Source of the DNA: Alcanivorax sp.
GTDB lineage: Bacteria; Pseudomonadota; Gammaproteobacteria; Pseudomonadales; Alcanivoracaceae
Direction of reading: 5' to 3'
Length of the DNA: 64,000 nucleotides
NCBI GenBank assembly: GCA_017794945.1
Contig: CP051239.1
Location: 2,594,692-2,658,691, forward strand
Below the pieces are notes generated by a model. It worked only from the letters and a program-made list of their open reading frames with translations, was not told the DNA's origin and searched no databases. The stretch's first letter is position 1, and the number at the start of each line of letters is the position of its first letter. Made by a program: the position numbers and the translations under genes. Shown in pieces: positions 46,261 to 55,899 of the stretch.

Positions 46261-49200
46261 CTACTTTACAGGTTGTGATATGTATTTTAAGTAGCTTCCT
46301 TTTTTAGGTATAAAAAGGTCTACATAGCTTTCTGGGGCGTTTGACCTCAAGTTAAAGTCAACACGGTTGATATTGTATTGCTCTATTACCATTCGTCCAT
46401 CGTCGAGGAATTTGACAGGGCCTGAGAGAGTCAAGCTCACCGGGTAACTATAAAAGTTATGAAATACACGCTGTACGAGCCCTCGGCTGGTTAACTCTTC
46501 CGCTAGCCTTGGAGCGTCTAGATACAGATCGACTTTTGCGTTGAATACTGGTCCGTTCTCACCTTGAAAGATATATCCTCTAATCGGTTCATCCCGCTCC
46601 GCTCCATTGAACCTCATTCGCATTACTTGATACCCGCTTTCTGTAATCTCGGAGTTGGTCCTCTGTGCTAGGCGCTTTAACACCGTCTTGAACGAAGTTG
46701 TTAGGACGTGACCGGGAAAAATATGGACCAGAAGGCCTTTTCCGTCGACATACCGATCGGTAACTTCTGCAAAAAGCGTGCTATTTAAATATGTGAATTT
46801 ATCTTGTGGGCACCTAGTTGGCTTGGCCATGTAGCAAGTTTTGTCAAAATCGAAGAAGCCTGAATTTTCCGTGCACAAACTTTGGTCAGGAAAAGGCACC
46901 GCTTCCTCAAAGCCGCAGCCGGTATTGCCACCGACCATAAGTGTTCGTGTTGCGCCACTATTAAGTAACCTTGGTGCTTCTGTGAGTGACGTAACACCAA
47001 AAGAGGAGGAAAGGATTTTGGCACTATTAGCTGCCGGCTTTACTCCTCCTTCGTCGACCAGAAAGCCCGTGTTATCAGTAAGAGACTCTGTGTTCATATC
47101 TGGCGCTGATGAGGGGCCGGTTTCTTCGATGTCATATTCATTATCGATCGCCAATTCGTCAGACCAGCTTACGCCGGTGCGGAACTCGTTGGTCTCCAAA
47201 CGACGACTTCGTTCTGTGAAGAGGTTTGCATTCCTATCAGAGGTTGGTGCGGTTTTTAGTACTTGTAGCACATTGCTGCTTCTTTCTGCCCCTTTGAAAT
47301 ACTGCACAAGGTTTGGTCCGCCTCCCGTTAAGGATGCAATTGACTGTGGTATTGCATGATATGGGAGAGCATTCAACCCGACACTAGGAAACTCAGGGTC
47401 TTGGGTTGCTAATTCTATGTTGCTCAGAAGCTGTGTTTGCAGTGGGTAACCATCTGTGTCGCAAATGGAAGCGTTGACCATTGTCTCAGGACTACAGGAA
47501 GCCTCTGCTGAAGTTATGTCTCCATTCGACATCAATGTATATCTGTATAGAGTTCCATCTTCCCATGCTACGTCTGGCACGAATTTCAGAATCCGCTTTT
47601 TCAATGTGACGTTGCCATCTACATTCGCGATGGTATTTCCATCTGTATCTATCTTTTCCACCGTAAAAGTCGTTCCATATTGAACGCTTTCTGGCGATAT
47701 GTCTTTTGAGAAAGACACCACTATGGGCCGGTTGCTGGGTAGTTTGGGAAGCGGTATTGAGTCGTCTACTGGTAGCTGGTCAGCGAGCGGAAGATCTTGT
47801 TCTGCAGGAATGCTGCCAAGGCATCGGCCAACGATCTCATTTTGGAGGTCGAGTGTATTTGGGTTGAGAGCACAAGGATACCCGGGGTAAAGCCCAAGAA
47901 CTTGTGCGGATCGAACAGGCACAGCCTCTGGGGTGTCGGCGGCTTCGCCGGTTATCCGATCAACCGGGTATCTTTGTTCTACCACGTCGGCTAAGGAAAA
48001 ATTGTGCGAGACGGGCTGTGTGAAAAGATTCCCCGATAAATCCATCACACCTGCATCAACCGTTAATTGGTATGTGACTGGGGATAGTTCTTTACTATAT
48101 GTTAATGATTCGCTCGGCTTTATGACCAAAGCGGAACCGTCCATGTAGACTCCGGAACTTAGTTCCGTCTGAACGCCACCTTCGGTTTTGTATAGATGTA
48201 CTTTCCCTACAACTGATTGACGGTCAAGTGGTTCGCTAAAGTTAAGGATAATGGGGTCGCCGGGTTTGGCCAGCTTGGTTTTATCCGGTCCGCCTTCGGC
48301 GGTGTTGTCCGCCAGAGTCCAGCTTTGCAGGGTCGGCGGGGTGGTGTCGGCGAACTCCGCCGGCGGGTTGGTCTGATCTTTATAGCTTTGCAGCTGAAAG
48401 CTGAGCAGGCCGTAGGCGAATTCCTGCCCCAGCACGTCCGGCTCAACCATGCTCACGGCGTCCAGGTTCAGCACGCCGGCTTCGGGGTCCACTTCGGCGG
48501 TGCCGATCAGCTCGATGTGCAGAATGTCCTGGGTGAAGCCGCCGTTGGCTTGCGCGTTTTCGGTGCTGATGGCCACGTCCATAAACAGCCGCACGATGCG
48601 CAGGGCGTCGTCCCGGTTGTCCGCGTAGGGGTTGGGCACCAGGTAGCCGGTGGCGTCGGACAGGAAGTGCATTTTCACCGCACCGGAGCTGATGCCCGCC
48701 GGTACTTCACCGCCGATCATCACGTCGATGTTGGTGCCGGTAAGAATGGTGCTGCGCGGAATGCGCACCGGCGTCACCTCGGTGTATTGGGTCACGTCGG
48801 CCAGTTCCGCGCGCACGTCGCCGCTGGAGCGGGTGGCGCTGTCCTCACCCAGCAGGGTGGAGTTCACCGGCACTTCGTTTACCGGTGCGCCGGTCAGTTC
48901 GGAGCGGTTTGGCTCGCCGCTCGGCTTCACCGCCTCGGTGATGCGCTGCACCATGATGGTGGGCTCGCCGCGCGGCGAGGAGTCCTTGGGCGTGAAGGTG
49001 ATAACGCCGTTGTCGCCGGTGAAGTCCTGCTCAAAGGTACTGCTCAGGCCTGAGCCCAGCGTCAGGGTGTACTCGGTTTTGGTATCCAGATGCTCGGGCT
49101 CCGGGTCCACCGTCATATAGGGGCCGTCCACCAGCAGCGCGGCGTCGATCAGGTTGCCTTCGCTGTCGGTGAGCGTGACGGTGGCGTCGCCGCCCTGTCC

Positions 49201-49788
49201 GTAGCGGGCGGTGGCCGGGTCGATGGGCTGGGTGAACTGGAAACGGAAGGTGGAAAAATCCATCACCGGTTCCTGTTCGCCACCGCTCGGGAAGGTGCGG
49301 CTGAGCTCGAAGTCACTGTCCGTGGTCACCAGGTTCTTGGGGCCGCGCTGCAGCGCACGGGTGCTGAACTCAATCTCCCGGTCGGCCGAGGGGCCGCGCG
49401 CCAGGTCCAGGCCCTGAACGTCGATTACATAGCGTGTGTGCGGGTCCAGCTCCTCGTCGGGCTGCAGCACCACGCCGCGCCGTTCGCCCGGCACTTCTTC
49501 GGCGCTGAAACCCAGCTCGGTGCCGTCGGCTTCGCGGCGCAGAATGATGTTCTGTTCGGCCTGACCGGTTGAGACGCGGCTGGAAAAGCGCAGCACGATG
49601 GGGGCACGCGTGGCGATTTCGCTCTGGCCGTCGTCCGGGTAGCTGTAGAGCAGCGATTGGTTGCCGCCCTCGCCCGGGTTGCTGCCAAAGTCGTCAACCG
49701 GGGAATCGCCGCCGTCGCCGCCACAGGCGGCCAGCAGCGTGGCGGAGGAAAGCAGTAGCAATGACTGCTTCAGGATTGTTGTCTTCAT
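46261..49788 (-). CDS. Large lipoprotein with Ig-like (Big_5/SbsA-type) domains, mosaic gene
   Basis: The 1175-residue lipoprotein has lipobox LAAC (Cys22), an acidic linker, then repeated Ig-like folds of the type SLLYSYPDDGQSEIATRAPIVLRFSSRV, MDFSTFRFQFTQPIDPAT and DPIILNFSEPLDRQSV, each followed by a LDP.T.Y.L block. The C-terminal third (about 860-1175) has several cysteines and no domain that I know. Base composition breaks sharply near 48250: the upstream (N-terminal) half has the high GC of the chromosome, the downstream half is AT-richer, which suggests replacement of the C-terminal half by recombination with foreign DNA. It follows the FadL-type gene by 15 bases, so the two are one operon and probably act together at the outer membrane. 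Confidence 0.85.
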   Translation of the reverse strand: MKTTILKQSLLLLSSATLLAACGGDGGDSPVDDFGSNPGEGGNQSLLYSYPDDGQSEIATRAPIVLRFSSRVSTGQAEQNIILRREADGTELGFSAEEVPGERRGVVLQPDEELDPHTRYVIDVQGLDLARGPSADREIEFSTRALQRGPKNLVTTDSDFELSRTFPSGGEQEPVMDFSTFRFQFTQPIDPATARYGQGGDATVTLTDSEGNLIDAALLVDGPYMTVDPEPEHLDTKTEYTLTLGSGLSSTFEQDFTGDNGVITFTPKDSSPRGEPTIMVQRITEAVKPSGEPNRSELTGAPVNEVPVNSTLLGEDSATRSSGDVRAELADVTQYTEVTPVRIPRSTILTGTNIDVMIGGEVPAGISSGAVKMHFLSDATGYLVPNPYADNRDDALRIVRLFMDVAISTENAQANGGFTQDILHIELIGTAEVDPEAGVLNLDAVSMVEPDVLGQEFAYGLLSFQLQSYKDQTNPPAEFADTTPPTLQSWTLADNTAEGGPDKTKLAKPGDPIILNFSEPLDRQSVVGKVHLYKTEGGVQTELSSGVYMDGSALVIKPSESLTYSKELSPVTYQLTVDAGVMDLSGNLFTQPVSHNFSLADVVEQRYPVDRITGEAADTPEAVPVRSAQVLGLYPGYPCALNPNTLDLQNEIVGRCLGSIPAEQDLPLADQLPVDDSIPLPKLPSNRPIVVSFSKDISPESVQYGTTFTVEKIDTDGNTIANVDGNVTLKKRILKFVPDVAWEDGTLYRYTLMSNGDITSAEASCSPETMVNASICDTDGYPLQTQLLSNIELATQDPEFPSVGLNALPYHAIPQSIASLTGGGPNLVQYFKGAERSSNVLQVLKTAPTSDRNANLFTERSRRLETNEFRTGVSWSDELAIDNEYDIEETGPSSAPDMNTESLTDNTGFLVDEGGVKPAANSAKILSSSFGVTSLTEAPRLLNSGATRTLMVGGNTGCGFEEAVPFPDQSLCTENSGFFDFDKTCYMAKPTRCPQDKFTYLNSTLFAEVTDRYVDGKGLLVHIFPGHVLTTSFKTVLKRLAQRTNSEITESGYQVMRMRFNGAERDEPIRGYIFQGENGPVFNAKVDLYLDAPRLAEELTSRGLVQRVFHNFYSYPVSLTLSGPVKFLDDGRMVIEQYNINRVDFNLRSNAPESYVDLFIPKKGSYLKYISQPVK

Positions 49789-49803
49789 TATTGTCCCTCC
49801 CTC

Positions 49804-51120
49804 TTAAAACTGCATGCTGATGGAGCCGGCGAATACGTTGACGTCGCCTTTGGTTTCCACCACGTCGTTGTTCAGTGCGGTCGGCTGGCTGGATACGATC
49901 TGGAACTCACGCTCTTCCATCAGGTGGTACTGATAGCCGAAGTCGAGACGCAGCGGATGCTTGAGGCCGTAAACGTGGTCGAAGGTGGCGCTCATGCCCA
50001 GGCCGATCACGGTGCGGTCGGCGTCCAGGTAGTTCACTTCCGGGTTCACGTCGTTGGCCAGCGGCGATTCCTCGAACGCCACGCCACCGGTGAGGGTGAA
50101 GGTGTCGTTCAGGTAGTACTCGGCGCCGATGCGCGGGATGACGATGTCGTCGAACTCCAGACCCAGGTTGTTCTTGACGGTGTCGTTCTTGAGCTCGTCT
50201 TCCAGGGCGGACCACTCCTGCATTTCCACTGCCAGGCCGACGCGCCAGGTGTCGCGCTTGAGCTGCATGCCCAGGGTGTAGATGTTGGGCTGGTAGGAAT
50301 CGATGGTGGCGATGTCGATGAACAGGCCGGGATCCGGGATGGTGCCGGGGATCACGGTGTTGGCCTGAACGGAGACCGAGGAATCGGAGTAACCCTTGAA
50401 GGCGAACGCGGTTTCCAGGCCGTCGTACCAGCATTTCGCGTCCGGGCAGAAGGTTTCTTCCCAGTCGAAGTTCATGCTGATGATCGGGCGGATCACCGGC
50501 TTGGCGGAGACGTTGAGCTCTTCGTACTCGGTCTCGCCGGCCAGGTTGGTCTGCGCCACCAGGGAGGCCTCGGACTTGAGAGTGACCTTGGTGCCGATGC
50601 CGACGTCCAGGCCGCGCCAGATGTGGGTGCCCACGCCGATGCTCAGGAACAGCGGCTGGCGGCCGTAGTTGAAGTACTGGCCGTCCGGATCGGTGCGGGA
50701 GCCGAAGGCGAGCAGCTCGTCACCGAATTTTTCGGAGCCGATCATCACGCCCAGGTACATGGGCTGGCCCAGCTCGGTGAGGTCGCTGAGATCGGCCTTG
50801 AGGCCCAGCAGCACCTGTTGAGTGGGGTCGTCCTGCACCGTGTAGGTGCCGAACTGCTCACTGTCGGCCTTGAGGTTGTGCTCGGCGTGCATCAGGCCGG
50901 CGGTCAGCTCGCTCTTGGTGCTGTGCGCCAGATAGGCCGGGTTGTAGTAGGTGGTCGACACCTGGGTGTTGAACATGGACAGGGCCTGGGCGGACGCAAT
51001 ATCCGTGGGCAACAGGCCGTAAGTGGTGGCGGTGTTGCCCATGTTCGCCAGGGCAACGCTCGGGGCAAGAAAAAGAGCACCGGCTGTCAGGCCGGTGCAA
51101 ACACGCAAATAGGTTCTCAT
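49804..51120 (-). CDS. OmpP1/FadL-family outer-membrane transporter
   Basis: The 438-residue protein has a signal peptide (cleavage after ALA, residue 25), then alternating beta strands with aromatic girdles and a final Phe (SISMQF), the outer-membrane barrel pattern of the FadL/TodX family. SAQALSMFNTQVSTTYYNPAYLAH contains the NPA element of the family hatch. Such porins let hydrophobic substrates (fatty acids, alkanes, aromatics) pass the outer membrane. GGAGG precedes the ATG. It is the first gene of an operon with the large lipoprotein, and the pairing suggests that the lipoprotein helps substrate capture. Fatty-acid specificity is not shown. Confidence 0.87.
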   Translation of the reverse strand: MRTYLRVCTGLTAGALFLAPSVALANMGNTATTYGLLPTDIASAQALSMFNTQVSTTYYNPAYLAHSTKSELTAGLMHAEHNLKADSEQFGTYTVQDDPTQQVLLGLKADLSDLTELGQPMYLGVMIGSEKFGDELLAFGSRTDPDGQYFNYGRQPLFLSIGVGTHIWRGLDVGIGTKVTLKSEASLVAQTNLAGETEYEELNVSAKPVIRPIISMNFDWEETFCPDAKCWYDGLETAFAFKGYSDSSVSVQANTVIPGTIPDPGLFIDIATIDSYQPNIYTLGMQLKRDTWRVGLAVEMQEWSALEDELKNDTVKNNLGLEFDDIVIPRIGAEYYLNDTFTLTGGVAFEESPLANDVNPEVNYLDADRTVIGLGMSATFDHVYGLKHPLRLDFGYQYHLMEEREFQIVSSQPTALNNDVVETKGDVNVFAGSISMQF

Positions 51121-51575
51121 CAGGAGCCTCCATTATTGTTATAAATGCGCTATGTGTTTTTGAATCAGGCCGTTATGAAAAATGGCAACGCAGAGCCTGC
51201 GTCCGCTCTACGGTCCGTCTAAACTGGAAAAACATGAAAGGGGGGGGTCAAAAAAATGAAAACATGACGTAAGGTGCTGATTTAAAAGGGTGACCTTATG
51301 GTCAAAAAATAGATAAATGACGCCAAAGTTATTATTAATAAGCCGTCATGAACGCATGTTATGCTATTTTTAGAAACAAAAAGTACATAAAAATCTACCC
51401 TCTTTCTGTCATTTGCGGACATTTTAAAAAAGGGGACGGATGAATATGACAGGTTTAGAAAGTTTGGTATCTGATTATAAAAGAAAGTCCCGTATCTGCA
51501 TTCTTGCCTCAACAATGGAACCGTGATTCAATCGTTGAAAGACTGGAATCAGGATTCCGATCATGGCGAACGCTA
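51121..51575. other. AT-rich divergent promoter region
   Basis: A gene-free 455 bases between the FadL-family gene and tetR-type gene, with long A/T runs and a GGGGGGG tract at 51241. It probably holds promoters for both sides; I see no clear operator. Confidence 0.6.
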
Positions 51576-52241
51576 ATGGCGTATAGAGAGACGGCGCAGG
51601 TAAAGGCGCGCAAGGCGGCGCAGCGCGAGGCGTTGCTGCGCACCGCCGAGACCCTGGTGCGCGAGGGCGGCTTCGCCGCCATGACCATGCAGACGGTGGC
51701 GGACCGCGCCGGCGTGGGCGTCGGCACGCTTTACCGCTATTTCGACAACAAGGCGACCCTGGCGGCGGCGGTGTTCGCGGTGGCCACCCAGCGGGAAGTG
51801 GACGCGGTGGACCGGGCGCTGGCCGGCGGCGGCGATGCCTCGGCGCGGCTGGAGCGGGCCCTGCGGCTGTTTGCTCGCCGGGCGCTGGCGGCGCCGCGGC
51901 TGGCGTGGGCGCTGATCGCCGAGCCGGTGGAGCCGGAGGTGGACGCGGAGCGGCTGCGCTACCGCGCCGCCTACGCGGCCCTGTACCAGCGGGTGCTGGA
52001 CCAGGGCGTGGCGGCCGGTGAATTGCCCCCTCAATCCACGGCGCTGGCCGCCGCCGCCCTGGTGGGCGCGATCGCGGAGGCCCTGGTCGGCCCCTTGGCG
52101 GCGCCGCTCAACGACGCGAGGCTGGCCGATCATCTGGCCGCGTTCTGCCTGCGCGCGGTGGGCGCCCCCGGAAAGACACAGCATGACGAACTCATTGAAG
52201 CGGGAGAAAACCATGAACGCTCAGAACGATTCACTGGATAA
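51576..52241 (+). CDS. TetR-family transcriptional regulator
   Basis: The 221-residue regulator has the TetR HTH in its N-terminal third (AMTMQTVADRAGVGVGTLYRYFDNKATL, about 34-61) and an all-helical ligand-binding domain. It overlaps the start of the acyl-CoA dehydrogenase gene by 29 bases, so both are in one operon and it probably represses that operon until a fatty-acyl ligand binds. I start at ATG 51576 (MAYRETAQVKARKAAQREALL); the frame runs upstream to 51504 but the extension lies in the AT-rich promoter zone. Confidence 0.85.
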   Translation: MAYRETAQVKARKAAQREALLRTAETLVREGGFAAMTMQTVADRAGVGVGTLYRYFDNKATLAAAVFAVATQREVDAVDRALAGGGDASARLERALRLFARRALAAPRLAWALIAEPVEPEVDAERLRYRAAYAALYQRVLDQGVAAGELPPQSTALAAAALVGAIAEALVGPLAAPLNDARLADHLAAFCLRAVGAPGKTQHDELIEAGENHERSERFTG

Positions 52242-53907
52242 GGCGGTCCCGCAAGCGGACGCCCTGGCCAACACCCATGAGGTGTTCAACCAGGCCACGC
52301 CGCTGCAGGATTACAACGCCTTCCGGGGCGACACCGCCCTCTACGACGCGGTGCTGCGCGAAGGCGGCGAGCGCGGCGTCGAGGAGCTGGACCGCTACGG
52401 TTTCGAGACCACCCGCCCGGAGGTGATCGAGTGGGGCTACCAGGCCAACGCCAACAAGCCGGAGTTCGAGACCCACGACCGCTACGGCCACCGGGTGGAC
52501 CAGGTCAATTACCATCCGGCCTATCACAAGCTGATGGACATGGCGACGCGGGAAGGCCTGCATTCCTCGCCCTGGACCGATCCGGGGCCGGGTGCCCAGG
52601 TGCTGCGCGCCGCCAAGTACTATATGCACGCCCAGGTGGAAGGCGGCCACGGCTGTCCGATCACCATGACCTTCGCGTCGGTGCCGAGCCTGCGGCTGAC
52701 GCCGTCCCTTGCCGAGCGCTGGCTGCCCAAGGTCACCGCCCGGGGCTACGACGGCCGTAATGTCAGCCATCACGACAAACAGGCGCTGACCATAGGCATG
52801 GGCATGACCGAGAAGCAGGGCGGCTCGGACGTGCGCGCCAACACCACCCGCGCCCATCCTGTCGGTGCCGGCGGTTCCGGTGAGCTCTACGAACTGGTGG
52901 GCCACAAGTGGTTTATGTCCGCGCCGATGTGCGACGCCTTCCTGATGCTGGCCCAGTCGCCGGGCGGCCTGAGCTGTTTCCTGGTGCCGCGCTGGCGCGA
53001 GGACGGCAGCAAGAACCCGCTGCAGGTGCAGCGCCTCAAGAACAAGATGGGCAATGTGTCCAACGCCTCCTCCGAGGTGGAGTTGCGCGGCGCCCACGGC
53101 TGGATGGTCGGCGAAGAGGGCCGCGGCGTGCCGGCGATCATCGAGATGGTGGCGATGACCCGCTTCGATTGCATGATCGGCTCGTCCGGCGGCCAGCGCC
53201 AGGTGGTGGCCCAGGCGGTGCACCACGCCGCCAACCGCGCCGCCTTCGGCGAGACGCTGCTCGACCAGCCGCTGATGCGCAATGTGATCGCCGACCTGCA
53301 GCTGGAGGTGGAAGGCTCGGTGGCGATGACCCTGCGCATGGCGCGGGCCCTGGATAACCTGGACGACGAGCACGAGAAACTGTTTACCCGGCTGGGCGCC
53401 GCCGTGGGCAAATACTGGATCTGCAAGCGCACCCCGCACCACGCCTACGAGGCGATGGAGTGCCTGGGCGGCAACGGCGTCACCGAGAATTTCATTCTCG
53501 CCCGGCTGTACCGGGACGCGCCGATCAACGCGATCTGGGAAGGCTCCGGCAATGTGCAGGCGCTGGATGTGCTGCGCGCCATGAACAAGAGCCCGGCGGT
53601 GGTGGACACCTGGTTCGAGGAGCTGGCCGGCGCCCAGGGCAAGAACGCCACCCTGGACAACGCCATCAACGATCTCAAAAAACAGCTGGCCGACCCGGAG
53701 CAGATTGAGTTCCGCGCCCGCGATCTGGTGGACCGCATGGCGTTGACCATGCAGAGCGCGTTGCTGGTGAAAGCGGGTAACGACTCGGTGAGCGAGGCGT
53801 TTATCGCCGCGCGGCTGGGCGGCGGGCACACCCGCAACTACGGCAGCCTGCCGCGCGGCCTGGACATCGACACGCTGATCCGGCGCGCCAATCCGCTGGA
53901 GAGCTGA
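52213..53907 (+). CDS. AidB-like acyl-CoA dehydrogenase
   Basis: The 564-residue flavoprotein follows the AidB branch: GHGCPITMTFASVPSLR, MGMTEKQGGSDVRANTT, GHKWFMSAPMCDAFLMLAQ, and ECLGGNGVTENFILARLYRDAPINAIWEGSGNVQALDVLRAM. E. coli AidB is DNA-binding and induced by alkylation damage, but most such proteins in hydrocarbon users are thought to oxidise acyl-CoA of unusual chain type. The ATG at 52213 has GGGAGAAAA upstream inside the tetR-type gene. The regulator/dehydrogenase pairing favours a metabolic role. Confidence 0.87.
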   Translation: MNAQNDSLDKAVPQADALANTHEVFNQATPLQDYNAFRGDTALYDAVLREGGERGVEELDRYGFETTRPEVIEWGYQANANKPEFETHDRYGHRVDQVNYHPAYHKLMDMATREGLHSSPWTDPGPGAQVLRAAKYYMHAQVEGGHGCPITMTFASVPSLRLTPSLAERWLPKVTARGYDGRNVSHHDKQALTIGMGMTEKQGGSDVRANTTRAHPVGAGGSGELYELVGHKWFMSAPMCDAFLMLAQSPGGLSCFLVPRWREDGSKNPLQVQRLKNKMGNVSNASSEVELRGAHGWMVGEEGRGVPAIIEMVAMTRFDCMIGSSGGQRQVVAQAVHHAANRAAFGETLLDQPLMRNVIADLQLEVEGSVAMTLRMARALDNLDDEHEKLFTRLGAAVGKYWICKRTPHHAYEAMECLGGNGVTENFILARLYRDAPINAIWEGSGNVQALDVLRAMNKSPAVVDTWFEELAGAQGKNATLDNAINDLKKQLADPEQIEFRARDLVDRMALTMQSALLVKAGNDSVSEAFIAARLGGGHTRNYGSLPRGLDIDTLIRRANPLES

Positions 53908-53910
53908 CGC

Positions 53911-54660
53911 TTACAGCTTGAGGCGGCCGAGCACCTCGAACCAGAGCGCGCGGAACGCCTGGGCGGCCGGCGTGTAGGGGGCGAACTCGCCCACCGGCGC
54001 GCGGTGGTCGCCCATCTGCTCCACATGGGTGGAGTAGGGAATCCAGGTCTTGAGGCCGTTTTTCATCAGTGCCGGGCGCTTGACCAGCATCTGCACGTGC
54101 AGGTCCCGGCGGCGGTCCACCATGTTGAAAAACGGCACCACCTGCAGGTTCTTGATCTTCTTGCCGTCGATCCAGTCGAGCACCTGCTCGAAGGCGCGCA
54201 GGGACAGGTGGGTGGGGATCACCGGCACGAACAGGTAGTCGGCGGCGGCGAACACGCTTTCCGCCAGCGGGCTGAGTGTCGGCGGGCAGTCCAGCAGCGT
54301 CAGTTCGTAGGATTCGCCGAACGGCGCGATCAGTTCCTTGAGGCGGTTCTTGCCGCCGCCGCTTTCCGCCAGTTTGACGTCCGCGTTGCGCATGCTGATG
54401 TCGGCGGGCACCACGTCCAGGTGCGGCCAGCGGGTCTCGCGCTTGAGGCGGCCCACCGGTTGTTTGCCCTTCAACAGGCTGCCGGCTTTATAGCCCGGGT
54501 TGTCCTGGTCCACGCCCAGGTAAAAGCTGGCGGCGCCTTGCGGGTCGAGATCCCAGAGCAGGGTGCGGTGTTTCCAGCGGGCCGCGTGCCAGGCCATGTT
54601 CACGGCCGTGGCTGTTTTACCCACCCCTCCTTTCAGGTTGTAAAAGGCGATGGTCTTCAT
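53911..54660 (-). CDS. ParA-family ATPase (orphan)
   Basis: The 249-residue protein has the deviant Walker A motif LKGGVGKTATAVN (signature Lys10, Lys15), LLWDLDPQGAASFYLG and LLDCPPTLSPLAESVFAAADYLFVPV. ParA/MinD-type ATPases position DNA or protein cargo by cycling between monomer and dimer. No parB or replicon gene is next to it, so it may move a non-plasmid cargo or assist a neighbouring protein. It is divergent from a DUF4062 gene with 150 bases between. Confidence 0.87.
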   Translation of the reverse strand: MKTIAFYNLKGGVGKTATAVNMAWHAARWKHRTLLWDLDPQGAASFYLGVDQDNPGYKAGSLLKGKQPVGRLKRETRWPHLDVVPADISMRNADVKLAESGGGKNRLKELIAPFGESYELTLLDCPPTLSPLAESVFAAADYLFVPVIPTHLSLRAFEQVLDWIDGKKIKNLQVVPFFNMVDRRRDLHVQMLVKRPALMKNGLKTWIPYSTHVEQMGDHRAPVGEFAPYTPAAQAFRALWFEVLGRLKL

Positions 54661-54810
54661 GGCATCCAGGTTCCGGTTTCAGCGATCGGACTTGGAGGCT
54701 AGCATGAAACGCGCGGATCCTCACCGGGGGCCGGCGCCGGCTTGTGATCGGCGCGCCCAGCGGCTTTAATAGCCGGGCCTTCAACCTTCTTAACGCGGAG
54801 ATCGACCAGG

Positions 54811-55830
54811 GTGACAGTCGAGAAACGCTATCAGGTGTTCATCAGCACCACCTACCCGGACATGCAGTCCGCGCGCCAGGCCTTGATGCTGCCGTTGCTG
54901 GATCTCGGCATGGCACCCATGAGCATGGATTTGCACAGCGCCGAAACCAACAATCTGATGCCGGTGGTGCAGCGCATGATCGACGACTGCGATTATTTCG
55001 TGATCCTGCTCGGCGGCCGCTACGGCACCCTGTCACCGCTGGGGCTCAGCTATACCCACCGTGAATACATTTTTGCCGCCACCAAGCGCAAACCGATCGT
55101 CACCTTTATTCACGACCAGCCGTTCAGCCTGCCCGCCGAGGCCCGCGAGGACAGCCGTGAAGGGCAGGTGCGGCGCGATGATTTCGCCCGGCTGCTGGAG
55201 AACAAAACCCTGGCGTTCCGCTGGCGCGACGAGCGCGAGCTAAGCGAGCAGGTGGCCAAGGTGATGCCCGATGTGATGCGCCAGCATCCCGCCGCCGGCT
55301 GGGTGAAGTCGGGCAGCGTTGAGAAAAGCGCCGGCGGTGAAACCGAACGCCTGCGCCGCCGGGTCGCCGAGCTGGAGAAGGAGCGCGAGGAGTGGCTGAG
55401 CGGCCAGCGCACGCCGGCGCGGCATCTGGCGCGGGGCTCGGACCGGGTGACGCTGGACTACTCATGCAACGTGTACGAAGGCGGCGACTGCAAGGTGGCG
55501 ATGGCGTCCTGTGAGCTGGACTGGAACCGGGTGTTCGCCTGCGTCGCGCCGCTGATGCTGAACCCGGTCTCGGAACCGGTGATGCAGAAAGCGCTGGAAG
55601 ACTATATCGCCCGCAAGGCCCTGGACGACGTGCTGGCGGATTTCCCCAAGGCCCATGCGGTGCGCAACGTGGTGCTGGCCGGCCACGCCTTCAACCAGAT
55701 CAAGGTGCACCTGCGCGCGCTGGGGCTGATCAACAAGACCTCCGACAACGACAGCCGCGGCATGCCGCTGTGGCGGTTGACCGCCCAGGGTGATACCGCC
55801 ATGAGCCAGGTGATGGCCCGCCGGCGGTAG
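54811..55830 (+). CDS. DUF4062-domain protein
   Basis: The 339-residue protein begins with a DUF4062 domain (about 6-160): YQVFISTTYPDMQSARQALMLPL, CDYFVILLGGRYGTLSP, SYTHREYIFAATKRKPIVTFIHD. The fold has a TIR/SEFIR-like Rossmann layout. A coiled-coil stretch (GGETERLRRRVAELEKEREEWL) links it to a C-terminal domain of about 130 residues with winged-helix character (VRNVVLAGHAFNQIKVHLRALGLI). The start is GTG. DUF4062 is found as the N-terminal module of large NTPase and defence-type proteins, so a signalling or immunity role is possible, but this is inference. It is divergent from the ParA-like gene and followed by a REP-like repeat. Confidence 0.8.
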   Translation: MTVEKRYQVFISTTYPDMQSARQALMLPLLDLGMAPMSMDLHSAETNNLMPVVQRMIDDCDYFVILLGGRYGTLSPLGLSYTHREYIFAATKRKPIVTFIHDQPFSLPAEAREDSREGQVRRDDFARLLENKTLAFRWRDERELSEQVAKVMPDVMRQHPAAGWVKSGSVEKSAGGETERLRRRVAELEKEREEWLSGQRTPARHLARGSDRVTLDYSCNVYEGGDCKVAMASCELDWNRVFACVAPLMLNPVSEPVMQKALEDYIARKALDDVLADFPKAHAVRNVVLAGHAFNQIKVHLRALGLINKTSDNDSRGMPLWRLTAQGDTAMSQVMARRR

Positions 55831-55839
55831 TTAAAGACG

Positions 55840-55897
55840 TCTCTGGAATCCTGCCGGGCGCTGCGCGCCCTTTCGCGGGCGGGGCCCGCTCCCACAG
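55840..55897. repeat. REP-like repeat
   Basis: ATCCTGCCGGGCGCTGCGCG followed by CCCTTTCGCGGGC and GGGCCCGCTCCCACA, between the convergent DUF4062 and proS genes; it may end both transcripts. Confidence 0.8.
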
Positions 55898-55899
55898 GG

